Below, piece by piece: positions 24,066-35,975 of a stretch of 64,000 bases of DNA. The number at the start of each line of letters is the position of its first letter. Positions within the stretch are counted from its first letter, which is position 1. The DNA is from Novosphingobium sp. ZN18A2 (GTDB taxonomy: Bacteria > Pseudomonadota > Alphaproteobacteria > Sphingomonadales > Sphingomonadaceae): assembly GCF_036784765.1 (NCBI RefSeq), contig NZ_CP136651.1, forward strand, positions 1,178,001-1,242,000, in the 5' to 3' direction. The notes under the pieces are model-generated. The model was not told where the DNA came from, searched no databases, and saw only the letters and a program-made list of their open reading frames with translations. Both the position numbers and the translations under genes were made by a program.

Positions 24066-24402
24066 AACGAATTCCCTCATGATTGGCGGGCCGCCGGCAT
24101 TCGGATCATGCCCATCCGGTCGGCCCCGATGTGGATTTTCTGTCCACTTTTTCCGCTTGGCCACATTCAGGTGGCGATTGGCAACTCGAAATTGCACAGA
24201 GAATGTGCCGATCCGGACGCTAGTGTTGCGGGTGTGCAACATTGATTGTCCCCGGTGCACCACACTCACGCGCTGGCGCTCAGGCCATTGCTGCCGTCGC
24301 TTGCCTCCGCTTGATCTCCGTCAAGGCATCAAGGTCCGGATCGGACATATTGCCATCGTCCATGGGAAGGCGATGCCCCCCGGGGTGATGATGGAGGTCC
24401 GA
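24066..24402. promoter_or_regulatory. Divergent 337-bp control region: TonB receptor (left) and small lipoprotein (right)
   Basis: Holds no gene. Contains GCACA-GAGAA-TGTGC (24194-24208) and GTTGC-GGGTGT-GCAAC (24225-24240), both perfect dyads about 130-175 bp upstream of the TonB receptor ATG, and the FNR-like box described separately. No standard -35/-10 was certain for the receptor. Confidence 0.5.
24311..24351 (+). promoter_or_regulatory. FNR/FixK-type class II promoter candidate
   Basis: TTGAT-CTCC-GTCAA (24311-24324) is one mismatch from TTGAT-N4-ATCAA. A -10-like CATATT (24346-24351) puts the start near 24358, so the box centre is at about -41, the exact position for class II FNR activation. 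The ATG of the lipoprotein gene is 45 bp further on. Confidence 0.6.
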
Positions 24403-24780
24403 ATGAAACGTCCTGTCCTGCTTGCCTGTCTTGCGCTTGGAATCGCGGCGCCGCTTGCCGCCTGTCATGACGGCTATCGCTCACACATCACCCTCGGGTG
24501 GAGCACCTATCCCTATTATGGCTGGTACGATGGCTATTACGGCACGATCTATGACGGCTATTGGGGCGTCGACAATTTCTTCTACTATCGCCTGACCCCG
24601 CAGGAACGCTATTTCCGGCGGGGCGACTCGCAGCACTTCCGGCGAGATGCCACACGTCCGCCCGACCAGCGGTTCCGGCGGTTCGAAGGCACGCTGCGCC
24701 CGCCGCCGCAAGGGACGCGGATGCCCGAATTCCGTCCGCCGGGCGACCGGCGCGACCCGCGCGACCGTCGCGGGAACTGA
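24403..24780 (+). CDS. Small Tyr/Gly-rich then Arg/Pro-rich predicted lipoprotein
   Basis: 125 residues. MKRPVLLACLALGIAAPLAAC is a clear lipoprotein signal (lipobox LAAC). The mature part begins with an aromatic-rich stretch of repeated Tyr-Gly-Trp-Asp (YPYYGWYDGYYGTIYDGYWG) and ends in an Arg/Pro/Asp-rich tail (PPGDRRDPRDRRGN). GGAGGT stands 5 nt before the ATG. No family recognised. The FNR-like box upstream suggests low-oxygen control. It may be an outer-membrane or periplasmic structural lipoprotein; the stretch that follows holds the rpsL promoter. Confidence 0.7.
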   Translation: MKRPVLLACLALGIAAPLAACHDGYRSHITLGWSTYPYYGWYDGYYGTIYDGYWGVDNFFYYRLTPQERYFRRGDSQHFRRDATRPPDQRFRRFEGTLRPPPQGTRMPEFRPPGDRRDPRDRRGN

Positions 24781-25129
24781 CGGTTTTCCGAAGGGGCAGG
24801 GCGGAAAAAGGGTGGCCTCCGCGCTTGACCGCCCGCCCGAATCCCACTAAGGGCGCGCCTTCATTCGCGGACGGAACCCAGCCACGTCGTGGTTCCCCCG
24901 CGGAAGAGAGCTGAACATTGCCGGTGCGTGCGGCGGGGATTTCCCATCGCGTAATCCGTCAAAGTAACCCGGTGCCGATGGCCTGGGTGGAGCGTTTTCG
25001 GCTCGTGATGCGCGTCAGGCCGCCGTTCGCCCGGATCGGGAAACGGCCATGCCCACGATGCTTTCGCGAGAATCCGCGATCCTCTCCGCCTTGTCCGGCA
25101 AGCGCCAGAACCAAGGTGAAGAGTACTTC
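24781..25129 (+). promoter_or_regulatory. rpsL (str operon) promoter and about 270-nt leader
   Basis: TTGACC (24825-24830), 17-bp spacer, TAAGGG (24848-24853) gives a start near 24860. It has the same layout as the atp promoter. The leader up to the rpsL ATG is non-coding as far as I can tell, and contains GGAACC...GGTTCC around 24878-24901. An in-frame ATG at 25049 precedes rpsL but its product lacks S12 similarity there. Confidence 0.65.
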
Positions 25130-25501
25130 ATGCCTACGATCAACCAGCTGATCCGCAAGGGTCGCGTGCCGCAGAAGGCCAAGAGCAAGGTTCCTGCGAT
25201 GGAGCAGAACCCGCAGAAGCGCGGTGTCTGCACCCGTGTTTACACGACCACGCCGAAGAAGCCGAACTCGGCGCTTCGCAAGGTCGCCAAGATCCGCCTG
25301 ACCAACCAGCGCGAAGTCATCTCGTACATCCCCGGCGAAGGCCACAACCTGCAGGAACACTCGGTTGTGCTGATCCGCGGCGGCCGTGTGCGCGACCTTC
25401 CCGGCGTGCGCTATCACGTGCTGCGCGGCGTTCTCGACACGCAGGGCGTGAAGGACCGCAAGCAGAGCCGCTCGAAGTACGGCGCGAAGCGTCCGAAGTA
25501 A
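25130..25501 (+). CDS. rpsL: 30S ribosomal protein S12
   Basis: 123 residues, standard length. [12 protein letters not shown] start and the decoding-centre motifs [13 protein letters not shown] and [10 protein letters not shown] are intact; lysines equivalent to the streptomycin-resistance sites (K43, K88) are present, so wild-type streptomycin sensitivity at this protein is expected. First gene of the str operon, followed after 159 bp of hairpin-rich DNA by rpsG. Confidence 0.98.
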   Translation: MPTINQLIRKGRVPQKAKSKVPAMEQNPQKRGVCTRVYTTTPKKPNSALRKVAKIRLTNQREVISYIPGEGHNLQEHSVVLIRGGRVRDLPGVRYHVLRGVLDTQGVKDRKQSRSKYGAKRPK

Positions 25502-25520
25502 GGTCTGGTTTTTTGTAGGG

Positions 25521-25634
25521 TGCGGTCAGGCTGTCCAGCCTGACCTCGGTACCGGCCCGTCTCCCCCGCCCAACCACCCGATACCGTATCGGGTGATCAT
25601 TGGGTGGTTGGGCGGGGGAGACGGGCCGGCACCG
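25521..25634 (+). other. rpsL-rpsG spacer with a long inverted repeat
   Basis: Arms 25547-25579 and 25602-25634 pair over 33 nt with a single mismatch (28 uninterrupted pairs at 25552-25579/25602-25629; CCGGCCCGTCTCCCCC against GGGGGAGACGGGCCGG). Inside, ACCCGATAC-C-GTATCGGGT (25576-25594) is an alternative palindrome that uses part of the left arm. A further small hairpin, GTCAGGC-N6-GCCTGAC, lies just upstream. In E. coli this same spacer is the S7 autoregulation site. Confidence 0.85.
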
Positions 25635-25660
25635 CTACAACTCCGAAGGAGTTAAAGAAG

Positions 25661-26131
25661 ATGTCACGTCGTCGTCGTCCCGAAAAGCGGGAAATCCTGC
25701 CCGATCCCAAGTTTGGTGATGCGGTGCTTTCGAAGTTCATGAACAACATGATGCTTGACGGCAAGAAGTCGGTCGCCGAGCGGATCGTCTATGGTGCGCT
25801 CGACACCATGGAAACCCGCGCCAAGGCCGATCCGGTCCAGCTGTTCCACGATGCGCTGAACAACGTGAAGCCGCAGATCGAGGTCCGCAGCCGCCGCGTT
25901 GGCGGTGCGACCTATCAGGTGCCGGTCGAAGTCCGCCCCGAGCGCGCCCAGGCGCTGGCCATCCGCTGGCTGATCGCTGCCGCGCGCAACCGTCCCGAAA
26001 CCACGATGGCCGCGCGCCTTTCGGGCGAACTGCTCGATGCCGCCAACAATCGCGGCAACGCGGTGAAGAAGCGCGAAGACACCCACCGCATGGCCGACGC
26101 GAACCGCGCGTTCAGCCACTATCGCTGGTAA
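25661..26131 (+). CDS. rpsG: 30S ribosomal protein S7
   Basis: 156 residues, normal bacterial length. [20 protein letters not shown] start, rRNA-binding helices [16 protein letters not shown] and the C-terminal [20 protein letters not shown] are typical. It initiates folding of the 16S 3' major domain. ATG is preceded by GAAGGAG. In enterobacteria it also represses its own operon by binding the spacer before it; the large repeat there makes this worth considering here. Confidence 0.98.
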   Translation: MSRRRRPEKREILPDPKFGDAVLSKFMNNMMLDGKKSVAERIVYGALDTMETRAKADPVQLFHDALNNVKPQIEVRSRRVGGATYQVPVEVRPERAQALAIRWLIAAARNRPETTMAARLSGELLDAANNRGNAVKKREDTHRMADANRAFSHYRW

Positions 26132-26172
26132 GTCGAAGCACGGTCTTCAAACGGTCACATTAGTAACCATAT

Positions 26173-26215
26173 GGGGCGGGCCGGACCGGATGGCGAAATC
26201 CGGCAGGCCCACCCC
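26173..26215 (+). other. Nested hairpin before fusA
   Basis: Outer GGGGCGGGCC (26173-26182) with GGCCCACCCC (26206-26215), one mismatch; inner CCGGAT-GGCGAA-ATCCGG (26186-26203), perfect. It ends 8 nt before the fusA SD (AAGGA), so it could affect fusA translation. Confidence 0.6.
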
Positions 26216-26235
26216 GAACCCCTAAGGAACTTTCC

Positions 26236-28329
<2,094 letters not shown>

Positions 28330-28354
28330 TCGGCAGGTTCGGTTTACGGGCGGC

Positions 28355-28393
28355 GCCTGCTTTTCAGGCATGATTCTGGCGGGCGCCGCTCCG
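28355..28393 (+). other. Nested hairpin between fusA and tuf
   Basis: GCGGCGCC and GGCGCCGC pair across 24 nt and enclose GCCTG-CTTTT-CAGGC. No T-run follows. It may mark an RNA-processing border ahead of the much more highly expressed tuf; coordinates are approximate to a few bases. Confidence 0.5.
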
Positions 28394-28430
28394 TCCAGCA
28401 ATAACTTCAAGCGAAAAGAAGGTTTGGAAA

Positions 28431-29621
<1,191 letters not shown>

Positions 29622-29634
29622 TATAGGCGCCGCT

Positions 29635-29730
29635 CCGCCGGGGGATTCGATTCCCCCGGCGGCCGGAATTCTCGATCGCCCCGCTCTCTCGCAGAGTTGG
29701 GAGAGGGCGGGTCGGTCGTTTTTGTTTTTT
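29635..29730 (+). terminator. Hairpins and T-tract between tuf and rpsJ (partial terminator)
   Basis: CCGCCGGGGGA-TTCGAT-TCCCCCGGCGG (29635-29662) is a perfect 11-bp stem. CCGCTCTCTC (29681-29690) with GAGAGGGCGG (29701-29710) forms a second stem, followed about 9 nt later by TTTTTGTTTTTT (29719-29730). Since rpsJ continues 25 bp further, this looks like an attenuator or internal end between the str and S10 groups. Confidence 0.65.
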
Positions 29731-29754
29731 GCTCTTTCGCATCGGTAAACGGAC

Positions 29755-30066
29755 ATGGAAGCCCAGAATATCCGCATTCGCCTCAAGGCGTTCGACCATC
29801 GCGTGCTCGACCAGGCCACTGGCGAAATCGCGGAGACCGCCCGCCGCACCGGCGCTCTGATCCGGGGTCCCATTCCGCTCCCGACGCGCATCGAGAAATT
29901 CTGCGTCAACCGCGGGCCGCACATCGACAAGAAGTCGCGTGAGCAGTTCGAGGTTCGCACCTACAAGCGCCTGCTCGACATCGTGCAGCCCAATGCGGCC
30001 ACTGTCGACGCGCTGATGAAGCTGGACCTTGCGGCCGGCGTCAACGTCGAGATCAAGCTGGCGTAA
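29755..30066 (+). CDS. rpsJ: 30S ribosomal protein S10
   Basis: 103 residues. [19 protein letters not shown] start, then PLPTRIEKF loop and the C-terminal [20 protein letters not shown] are standard. S10 sits in the 30S head and, with NusB, in antitermination. First gene of the S10 group, but separated from rplC by a 263-nt structured leader, which is unusual because rplC normally follows closely. Confidence 0.98.
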   Translation: MEAQNIRIRLKAFDHRVLDQATGEIAETARRTGALIRGPIPLPTRIEKFCVNRGPHIDKKSREQFEVRTYKRLLDIVQPNAATVDALMKLDLAAGVNVEIKLA

Positions 30067-30110
30067 GCCGCGCTCGACTTACGAGTTTCGGACTTCGGTC
30101 CACATTCCTT

Positions 30111-30329
30111 CCGGCCCAGGCCGGTTTTGCGGGAACTTCCCGCACGGACATAGGGATACCTCCGGCCAAAGCCTTCGGGCGCCAGGCCGGGCAAGCGTCC
30201 CCCGTCTCGCCGCGAAGAGCCTGTCATGGGCGGCGCGCGGCACTCGGCCCGGACGGGGCGTGCTTCACAATACGGGCCGAACACGCCCCCGGGGATGGTC
30301 TCCGTGGGCCTCTGTAAGGAGTATTGATC
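30111..30329 (+). promoter_or_regulatory. Structured rplC leader with mutually exclusive helices
   Basis: First CCGGC-CCAG-GCCGG followed by TTTT (30111-30128), then TGCGGGAA-C-TTCCCGCA (30128-30144). Next four interleaved arms: A TCGGCCCG (30244-30251), B GGGGCGTG (30255-30262), A' CGGGCCGA (30273-30280), B' CACGCCCC (30282-30289). A-A' and B-B' are both perfect 8-bp helices, but with only 1 nt between A' and B' they can hardly coexist. The SD AAGGAG of rplC follows 26 nt later. Confidence 0.6.
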
Positions 30330-31088
30330 ATGCGCACTGGCGTGATCGCCAAGAAGGTGGGGATGACCCGCCTGTTCCAGGAGGACGGCCGGCACGTTCC
30401 GGTGACGGTCCTGTCGCTGGAAGATTGCCAGGTTGTTTCGGTTCGCACCGCTGACCGCGACGGATACGTCGCCGTGCAGCTGGGTGCGGGTGAAGCGAAG
30501 CAGAAGAACGTTGCCAAGCCGCAGCGCGAACATTTCGCCAAGGCGGAAGTGGCGCTGAAGGCCCAGGTCTGCGAGTTTCGCGTCGCCGACGATGCGGTGC
30601 TCGAGGTCGGCGCGACGATCGCCGCTTCGCACTTCGTTCCGGGCCAGCTGGTCGACATTTCGGGTCACACCCAGGGTAAGGGCTTTGCCGGCGCGATGAA
30701 GCGCTGGGGCTTCGGCGGTATGCGCGCCACTCACGGTGTGTCGATCTCTCACCGTGCGCACGGTTCGACGGGTAACCGTCAGGATCCGGGCCGCGTCTTC
30801 AAGAACAAGAAGATGGCCGGTCACATGGGCGATCGTCAGCGCACGCAGCAGAACCTCGAGATCGTCCGCGTCGATGACGAACGCGGCCTGATCTTCGTCA
30901 AGGGTTCGGTTCCCGGCGCCAAGAACGCCTGGCTGACGGTCAAGGACGCGGTCAAGGTTTCGCGCCATGCCGAGGCTCCGTACCCGGCCGGCCTGAAGAG
31001 CGCCGCCAACAGCAATGATACGGCCGCTGCCGATACGCCTGCGGAAGAAGCCGCGGCGCCCGAGGCGACCGAAGGCCAGGAGGGCTGA
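30330..31088 (+). CDS. rplC: 50S ribosomal protein L3
   Basis: 252 residues. [17 protein letters not shown] start; the central GTGxxxxxxK-type loop [21 protein letters not shown].. reaching the peptidyl-transferase region (about 130-150; named in part) and [12 protein letters not shown]. The last 25-30 residues ([20 protein letters not shown]) are an acidic Ala/Glu/Pro tail absent in E. coli L3 (209 residues) but common in sphingomonads. L3 starts 50S assembly. Confidence 0.97.
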   Translation: MRTGVIAKKVGMTRLFQEDGRHVPVTVLSLEDCQVVSVRTADRDGYVAVQLGAGEAKQKNVAKPQREHFAKAEVALKAQVCEFRVADDAVLEVGATIAASHFVPGQLVDISGHTQGKGFAGAMKRWGFGGMRATHGVSISHRAHGSTGNRQDPGRVFKNKKMAGHMGDRQRTQQNLEIVRVDDERGLIFVKGSVPGAKNAWLTVKDAVKVSRHAEAPYPAGLKSAANSNDTAAADTPAEEAAAPEATEGQEG

Positions 31089-31092
31089 TAAC

Positions 31093-31716
31093 GTGAAGGT
31101 CAAGGTCCTCAACCTCGACGGTTCGGCCGGCAAGGCCGACATCGAACTGTCGGACGACGTGTTCGGTCTGGAACCGCGCGCCGACATCCTCCACCGCGTC
31201 GTTACGTGGCAGCTTGAAAACCGCCGCGGCACCGCCCGCGCGGCTCGCGAGCGGTCCGACGTTGCGCGCACCGGCAAGAAGTTCGGCCGCCAGAAGGGTG
31301 GCGGCACCGCCCGTCACGGCGACCGCAAGGCGCCGATCTTCATCGGCGGCGGCAAGGCGCACGGCCCGCGTCGGCGCGACTTCAACCTCTCGCTGAACAA
31401 GAAGGTCCGTTCGCTCGGCCTGAAGATGGCGCTTTCGTCGAAGGCGAAGAACGGCCTGGTGGTCGTCGACAGCCTCGACATGAAGGACGCCAAGACAAAG
31501 GCGCTTTCCGCGCAGTTCGCCAAGGCGGGCTGGAGCAAGGTGCTGGTGATCGACGGCGAGGCCGTGAACGAGGGCTTTGCCCGCGCTTCGGCCAACCTTG
31601 CCGGCGTGAACGTGCTCCCGGCTGTCGGCGCCAACGTCTATGACATCCTGAAGCATGATACGCTGGTGCTGACGCGCGCCGCGGTCGAAAAGCTGGAGGC
31701 GCGTTTCAATGGCTAA
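31093..31716 (+). CDS. rplD: 50S ribosomal protein L4
   Basis: 207 residues from a GTG 4 bp after rplC; the frame is open further upstream but inside rplC. Typical pieces are [25 protein letters not shown] and the exit-tunnel loop around [13 protein letters not shown]. In E. coli L4 also represses the S10 operon; whether it does here is unknown, but a structured leader lies before rplC. Overlaps rplW by 8 bp. Confidence 0.97.
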   Translation: MKVKVLNLDGSAGKADIELSDDVFGLEPRADILHRVVTWQLENRRGTARAARERSDVARTGKKFGRQKGGGTARHGDRKAPIFIGGGKAHGPRRRDFNLSLNKKVRSLGLKMALSSKAKNGLVVVDSLDMKDAKTKALSAQFAKAGWSKVLVIDGEAVNEGFARASANLAGVNVLPAVGANVYDILKHDTLVLTRAAVEKLEARFNG

Positions 31717-32020
31717 GAGCAAGGAAGCGATCGACACGCGTCACTATGACGTGATCGTCGCGCCGCACATCACCGAAAAATCGACGCTGCTCAGCGAGCA
31801 CAACGCCGTGGTCTTCAAGGTTGCCGACGAGGCGACCAAGCCGGAGATCAAGGCTGCGGTCGAGGCGCTGTTCGACGTCAAGGTGACCGGTGTGAACACC
31901 CTGACCCAGAAGGGCAAGACGAAGCGCTGGAAGGGCAAGCCCTACAAGCGTTCCGACGTGAAGAAGGCTGTCGTGACCCTGGCCGAAGGCCAGTCGATCG
32001 ACGTCACCAGCGGTATCTGA
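31709..32020 (+). CDS. rplW: 50S ribosomal protein L23
   Basis: 103 residues. [15 protein letters not shown] start, [17 protein letters not shown] and [16 protein letters not shown] are family blocks. It lies at the tunnel exit and is the docking site for trigger factor and SRP. Overlaps rplD by 8 bp and precedes rplB by 13 bp. Confidence 0.98.
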   Translation: MAKSKEAIDTRHYDVIVAPHITEKSTLLSEHNAVVFKVADEATKPEIKAAVEALFDVKVTGVNTLTQKGKTKRWKGKPYKRSDVKKAVVTLAEGQSIDVTSGI

Positions 32021-32033
32021 GGCGGATCGGAAG

Positions 32034-32870
32034 ATGGCACTCAAGAACTATAACCCGACCAGCCCCGCGCGGCGCGGTCTTATCCTTGTCGACAAGTCGT
32101 CGCTGTGGAAGGGCAAGCCCGTCAAGGCGCTGACTGAAGGCAAGCGCAAGACCGGCGGCCGTAACAACAAGGGCCACGTGACCTCACGCGGCATCGGCGG
32201 CGGCCACAAGCAGAAGTACCGCTATATCGACTTCAAGCGTCGTAAGTGGGACATGCCGGCCACTGTCGAGCGGATGGAATACGATCCCAACCGCACCGCG
32301 TTCATCGCGCTGATCAAGTACGAGGATGGCGAGCTTGCCTATATCCTCGCGCCGCAGCGTCTTGCCGTTGGCGACACCGTCGTCGCGGGCGAGAAGGTCG
32401 ACGTGAAGCCGGGCAACGCGATGCTGCTCAGCCAGATGCCGGTCGGCACCATCTGCCACAACGTGGAGATGAAGCCGGGCAAGGGCGGCCAGATCGCCCG
32501 CTCCGCCGGCACCTATGTCCAGCTCGTCGGCCGCGATCGCGGCATGGTCATCGTTCGCCTGAACTCGGGCGAGCAGCGGTACCTGCGCGGCGATTGCATG
32601 GGCACCGTGGGCGCCGTGTCGAACCCCGACAACGGCAACCAGAACTTGGCCAAGGCCGGCCGCAACCGCTGGAACGGCAAGCGCCCGCTTACCCGCGGCG
32701 TCGCCAAGAACCCGGTCGACCACCCGCACGGCGGTGGTGAAGGCCGGACCTCGGGCGGCCGTCATCCGGTCACTCCGTGGGGCAAGCCGACCAAGGGCGC
32801 CCGTACCCGCAACAACAAGCAGACCGACAAGATGATCATCAGGTCGCGTCACGCGAAGAAGAAGAGGTAA
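32034..32870 (+). CDS. rplB: 50S ribosomal protein L2
   Basis: 278 residues. [15 protein letters not shown] start, [20 protein letters not shown], and the catalytic-region C-terminus with [12 protein letters not shown] carrying the conserved histidine (His229 in E. coli). L2 supports peptidyl transfer and subunit association. In the uninterrupted S10 run; next gene 6 bp away. Confidence 0.98.
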   Translation: MALKNYNPTSPARRGLILVDKSSLWKGKPVKALTEGKRKTGGRNNKGHVTSRGIGGGHKQKYRYIDFKRRKWDMPATVERMEYDPNRTAFIALIKYEDGELAYILAPQRLAVGDTVVAGEKVDVKPGNAMLLSQMPVGTICHNVEMKPGKGGQIARSAGTYVQLVGRDRGMVIVRLNSGEQRYLRGDCMGTVGAVSNPDNGNQNLAKAGRNRWNGKRPLTRGVAKNPVDHPHGGGEGRTSGGRHPVTPWGKPTKGARTRNNKQTDKMIIRSRHAKKKR

Positions 32871-32876
32871 CACACG

Positions 32877-33152
32877 ATGGCACGTTCCGTCTGGAAAGGC
32901 CCCTTCGTCGACCTGCACCTCCTGAAGAAGGCGGAAGACGCCCAGGAAGCAAGCCGCGCCGCTCCGATCAAGACCTGGTCGCGTCGTTCGACGATCCTGC
33001 CGCAGTTCGTTGGTCTGACGTTCAGCGTCTACAACGGCCAGAAGTTCATCCCGGTCTCGGTCAACGAGGAAATGGTCGGCCACAAGCTTGGCGAGTTCGC
33101 GCCCACGCGCAACTTCCCGGGCCACGCTGCCGACAAGAAGGGTAAGCGCTGA
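32877..33152 (+). CDS. rpsS: 30S ribosomal protein S19
   Basis: 91 residues. [18 protein letters not shown] start and the [15 protein letters not shown] and [11 protein letters not shown] blocks are standard. It contacts the A-site finger and forms a pair with S13 in the 30S head. Stop overlaps rplV start by one base. Confidence 0.98.
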   Translation: MARSVWKGPFVDLHLLKKAEDAQEASRAAPIKTWSRRSTILPQFVGLTFSVYNGQKFIPVSVNEEMVGHKLGEFAPTRNFPGHAADKKGKR

Positions 33153-33529
33153 TGAGCAAGCAGGCAGCCCCGCGCCGCGTCAGCGACAAGGAAGCTCTGG
33201 CGGTCGGCACCACGATCCGTGGTTCGGCCCAGAAGCTCAACCTCGTCGCCGGTCTTATCCGCGGCAAGAAGGCCGAAGAGGCCATGAACATCCTGTCCTT
33301 CTCGAAGAAGGCAATGGCTGTTGACGCCCGCAAGGTTCTCGCATCCGCGATCGCCAATGCGGAAAACAACCACAACCTGGATGTCGATGCGCTGGTCGTG
33401 GCGGAAGCCTCGGTCGGCAAGTCGATCACCATGAAGCGCTTCCACGCGCGCGGACGCGGCAAGTCGACCCGCATCCTCAAGCCGTTCAGCCGGCTGCGCA
33501 TCGTGGTCCGCGAAGTCGAGGAGGCCTGA
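33152..33529 (+). CDS. rplV: 50S ribosomal protein L22
   Basis: 125 residues. Recognised by [20 protein letters not shown] and the C-terminal hook segment [19 protein letters not shown]. Its beta-hairpin lines the exit tunnel and is a site of macrolide-resistance changes; nothing unusual is visible there. One-base overlap with rpsS. Confidence 0.98.
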   Translation: MSKQAAPRRVSDKEALAVGTTIRGSAQKLNLVAGLIRGKKAEEAMNILSFSKKAMAVDARKVLASAIANAENNHNLDVDALVVAEASVGKSITMKRFHARGRGKSTRILKPFSRLRIVVREVEEA

Positions 33530-33532
33530 TCC

Positions 33533-34228
33533 ATGGGTCATAAATCCAATCCGATCGGCCTGCGCCTGCAGATCAACCGCACCTGGGACAGCCGCTGGTA
33601 TGCCGAAGGCGCCAGCTATCGCCAGATGCTCAAGGAAGATCTCGAGATCCGCAAGTACATCGTCGAGAACCTGCCGCAGGCGGCGATCTCGAAGGTGGTG
33701 ATCGAGCGCCCGGCCAAGCTTTGCCGCGTTTCGATCTATGCGGCCCGCCCCGGTGTGATCATCGGCAAGAAGGGCGCGGACATCGAAAAGCTGCGCGGCA
33801 AGCTGGCGAAGATGACCGACAGCGAAGTGAAGCTGAACATCGTCGAGATCCGCAAGCCGGAAATCGATTCGAAGCTCGTCGCTCAGGGCGTGGCCGACCA
33901 GCTGGTTCGCCGCGTTGCGTTCCGCCGTGCGATGAAGCGCGCCGTTCAGTCGGCGCTGCGCCTTGGCGCAGAGGGCATCAAGATCACTTGTGGCGGCCGT
34001 CTTGGCGGCGCCGAGATCGCCCGCGTCGAATGGTATCGCGAAGGCCGCGTTCCGCTTCACACGCTGCGCGCCAACGTCGACTATGCCGAAGCCGAGGCGC
34101 ACACCGCCTATGGCGTGATCGGCATCAAGGTTTGGATCTTCAAGGGTGAGATCCTGGGCCATGACCCCATGGCCCAGGACCGGCTGATGATGGAGGCCCA
34201 GACCTCCGGCGTCCGTCCGGCACGCTGA
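33533..34228 (+). CDS. rpsC: 30S ribosomal protein S3
   Basis: 231 residues. [20 protein letters not shown] start, a KH domain with the [14 protein letters not shown] loop (about 75-90), and the C-terminal domain [20 protein letters not shown]. It lines the mRNA entry channel and acts in helicase activity. Three bp after rplV. Confidence 0.98.
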   Translation: MGHKSNPIGLRLQINRTWDSRWYAEGASYRQMLKEDLEIRKYIVENLPQAAISKVVIERPAKLCRVSIYAARPGVIIGKKGADIEKLRGKLAKMTDSEVKLNIVEIRKPEIDSKLVAQGVADQLVRRVAFRRAMKRAVQSALRLGAEGIKITCGGRLGGAEIARVEWYREGRVPLHTLRANVDYAEAEAHTAYGVIGIKVWIFKGEILGHDPMAQDRLMMEAQTSGVRPAR

Positions 34229-34250
34229 GGCATAGGATAGAGCAAGACCA

Positions 34251-34685
34251 ATGCTGCAACCGAAGAAAACCAAGTTCCGCAAGGCGTTCAAGGGCCGGAT
34301 CAAGGGCGACGCCAAGGGCGGCACCACGCTGAACTTCGGCTCCTATGGCCTGAAGGCGATGGAACCGGAGCGGATCACCGCCCGCCAGATCGAGGCCGCG
34401 CGCCGCGCGATCACGCGTCACATCAAGCGCCAGGGGCGCCTGTGGATTCGCGTGTTCCCCGACGTGCCGGTGTCGAAGAAGCCTGCCGAAGTCCGCCAGG
34501 GCAAGGGCAAGGGTTCGATCGAATACTGGGCCGCGCGCGTGAAGCCGGGCCGTATCCTGTTCGAACTGGACGGCGTTGCCGGTCCGCTTGCCGCAGAGGC
34601 GTTCAGCCGCGCGGCGATGAAGCTGCCGATCAAGACGAAGGTCGTTGCCCGCCTGGGTGACACTTCGCACCTTGGCGGCGAGTAA
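34251..34685 (+). CDS. rplP: 50S ribosomal protein L16
   Basis: 144 residues. [19 protein letters not shown] start, [16 protein letters not shown] and RIFPD-like [30 protein letters not shown]16 lies near the A-site tRNA elbow and is essential for late 50S assembly. Standard gene order between rpsC and rpmC. Confidence 0.98.
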   Translation: MLQPKKTKFRKAFKGRIKGDAKGGTTLNFGSYGLKAMEPERITARQIEAARRAITRHIKRQGRLWIRVFPDVPVSKKPAEVRQGKGKGSIEYWAARVKPGRILFELDGVAGPLAAEAFSRAAMKLPIKTKVVARLGDTSHLGGE

Positions 34686-34698
34686 GGGAGTCTATCAG

Positions 34699-34905
34699 AT
34701 GGCAAACAAGATCGACGATCTGCGCGCCAAGTCGGACGACCAGCTCACCGCTGACCTCGCCGACCTCAAGCGCGAGCAGTTCAACCTCCGATTCCAGTCG
34801 GCGACGAACCAGCTCGAGCGTCCGGCGCGGATCAAGGAAGTCCGCCGCGACATCGCGCGCATCAAGACGCTGCAGGCCGAACGGTCCGCCGCGGAAGCGA
34901 AGTAA
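34699..34905 (+). CDS. rpmC: 50S ribosomal protein L29
   Basis: 68 residues, two-helix protein: [38 protein letters not shown] and [15 protein letters not shown]-like SD 9 nt upstream of the ATG. It sits beside the tunnel exit near L23. Confidence 0.97.
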   Translation: MANKIDDLRAKSDDQLTADLADLKREQFNLRFQSATNQLERPARIKEVRRDIARIKTLQAERSAAEAK

Positions 34906-34916
34906 GGAGCACCACG

Positions 34917-35207
34917 ATGCCCAAGCGTATCCTGATCGGGACCGTGGTTTCCGACAAGACCGACAAGACCGTGGTCGTGAAGGTCGAGCGCAAGGTGAAG
35001 CACCCGCTTTACGGGAAGATCATCCGCCGTTCGAAGAAGTATCACGCCCATGACGAAGACAACGCGTTCAAGCCCGGCGAAGTCGTGCGGATCGAAGAGA
35101 CCGCGCCGATTTCCAAGCTGAAGACGTGGAAGGTGGTTGATCGTGTGCAGGCCGGCAAGGGCACTGCGCTCGAAGCCGACCTCGACGTGGAAGCCGCCGG
35201 CAACTGA
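34917..35207 (+). CDS. rpsQ: 30S ribosomal protein S17
   Basis: 96 residues; E. coli S17 has 84, the extra residues forming a short C-terminal tail ([12 protein letters not shown]). Core blocks [18 protein letters not shown] and [19 protein letters not shown] are typical. OB-fold primary binder of 16S helix 11. A 79-bp spacer with a TGCCGGA...TCCGGCA hairpin separates it from rplN. Confidence 0.97.
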   Translation: MPKRILIGTVVSDKTDKTVVVKVERKVKHPLYGKIIRRSKKYHAHDEDNAFKPGEVVRIEETAPISKLKTWKVVDRVQAGKGTALEADLDVEAAGN

Positions 35208-35286
35208 GCCTTTCAACAGGCTCGGTAAAGGAATTTTTGGAACTGCCGGACTGGTTCCGGCAAGCCATTGAGAAGGAACCGGATCT

Positions 35287-35655
35287 ATGATCCAGATGCA
35301 ATCCAACCTCGACGTCGCTGACAACAGCGGCGCGAAGCGCGTCCAGTGCATCAAGGTGCTGGGCGGCTCCAAGCGCCGCACCGCCGGCGTCGGCGACATC
35401 ATCGTGGTGTCGGTGAAAGAGGCGCAGCCCCGCGCTCGCGTCAAGAAGGGCGACGTTCACCGCGCGGTGATCGTGCGCACCAAGAAGGACGTGCGCCGCG
35501 CAGACGGCAGCGTGATCCGCTTCGATTCGAACGCCGCCGTGCTCGTCAACAAGAACGAAGAGCCGATCGGCACCCGTATCTTCGGCCCGGTCGTGCGCGA
35601 ACTGCGCGGCCGCGGCTTCATGAAGATCATCTCGCTCGCTCCGGAGGTGCTGTAA
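35287..35655 (+). CDS. rplN: 50S ribosomal protein L14
   Basis: 122 residues. [19 protein letters not shown] start and [18 protein letters not shown] are diagnostic. L14 forms part of inter-subunit bridges and the RsfS binding site. Its stop shares one base with the rplX start. Confidence 0.98.
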   Translation: MIQMQSNLDVADNSGAKRVQCIKVLGGSKRRTAGVGDIIVVSVKEAQPRARVKKGDVHRAVIVRTKKDVRRADGSVIRFDSNAAVLVNKNEEPIGTRIFGPVVRELRGRGFMKIISLAPEVL

Positions 35656-35975
35656 TGGCCGCCGCGAAGATCAAGAAGGGCGACAGCGTCGTCGTCCGCT
35701 CGGGCAAGGACAAGGGCCGCACCGGCACTGTCCTCCAGGTCATGCCGAAGGACGGCAAGGTTCTGGTCTCGGGCGTGAACGTCGCCGTGCGTCACCGCAA
35801 GCCGAGCCAGGCCAACCCTCAGGGCGGCATCGACCGTTCCGAGGCGCCGATGGCGATTTCGAAGGTGAGCCTGGCCGACCCGAAGGACGGCAAGGCAACC
35901 CGCGTCCGCTTTGAAGAGCGCGACGGCAAGAAGGTCCGCGTGGCCGTGAAGTCCGGGGAGACGATCGATGGCTGA
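35655..35975 (+). CDS. rplX: 50S ribosomal protein L24
   Basis: 106 residues, start overlapping rplN by one base. KOW motif [20 protein letters not shown] (about 7-26) plus the [17 protein letters not shown] segment. It is one of the initiators of 50S assembly. Overlaps rplE by 8 bp. Confidence 0.98.
   Translation: MAAAKIKKGDSVVVRSGKDKGRTGTVLQVMPKDGKVLVSGVNVAVRHRKPSQANPQGGIDRSEAPMAISKVSLADPKDGKATRVRFEERDGKKVRVAVKSGETIDG

Noticed and set aside
24066..24269. In-frame extension of the TonB receptor
   Set aside because: The added residues precede a normal signal peptide and would block export; GAGGG lies at the right distance from 24065.
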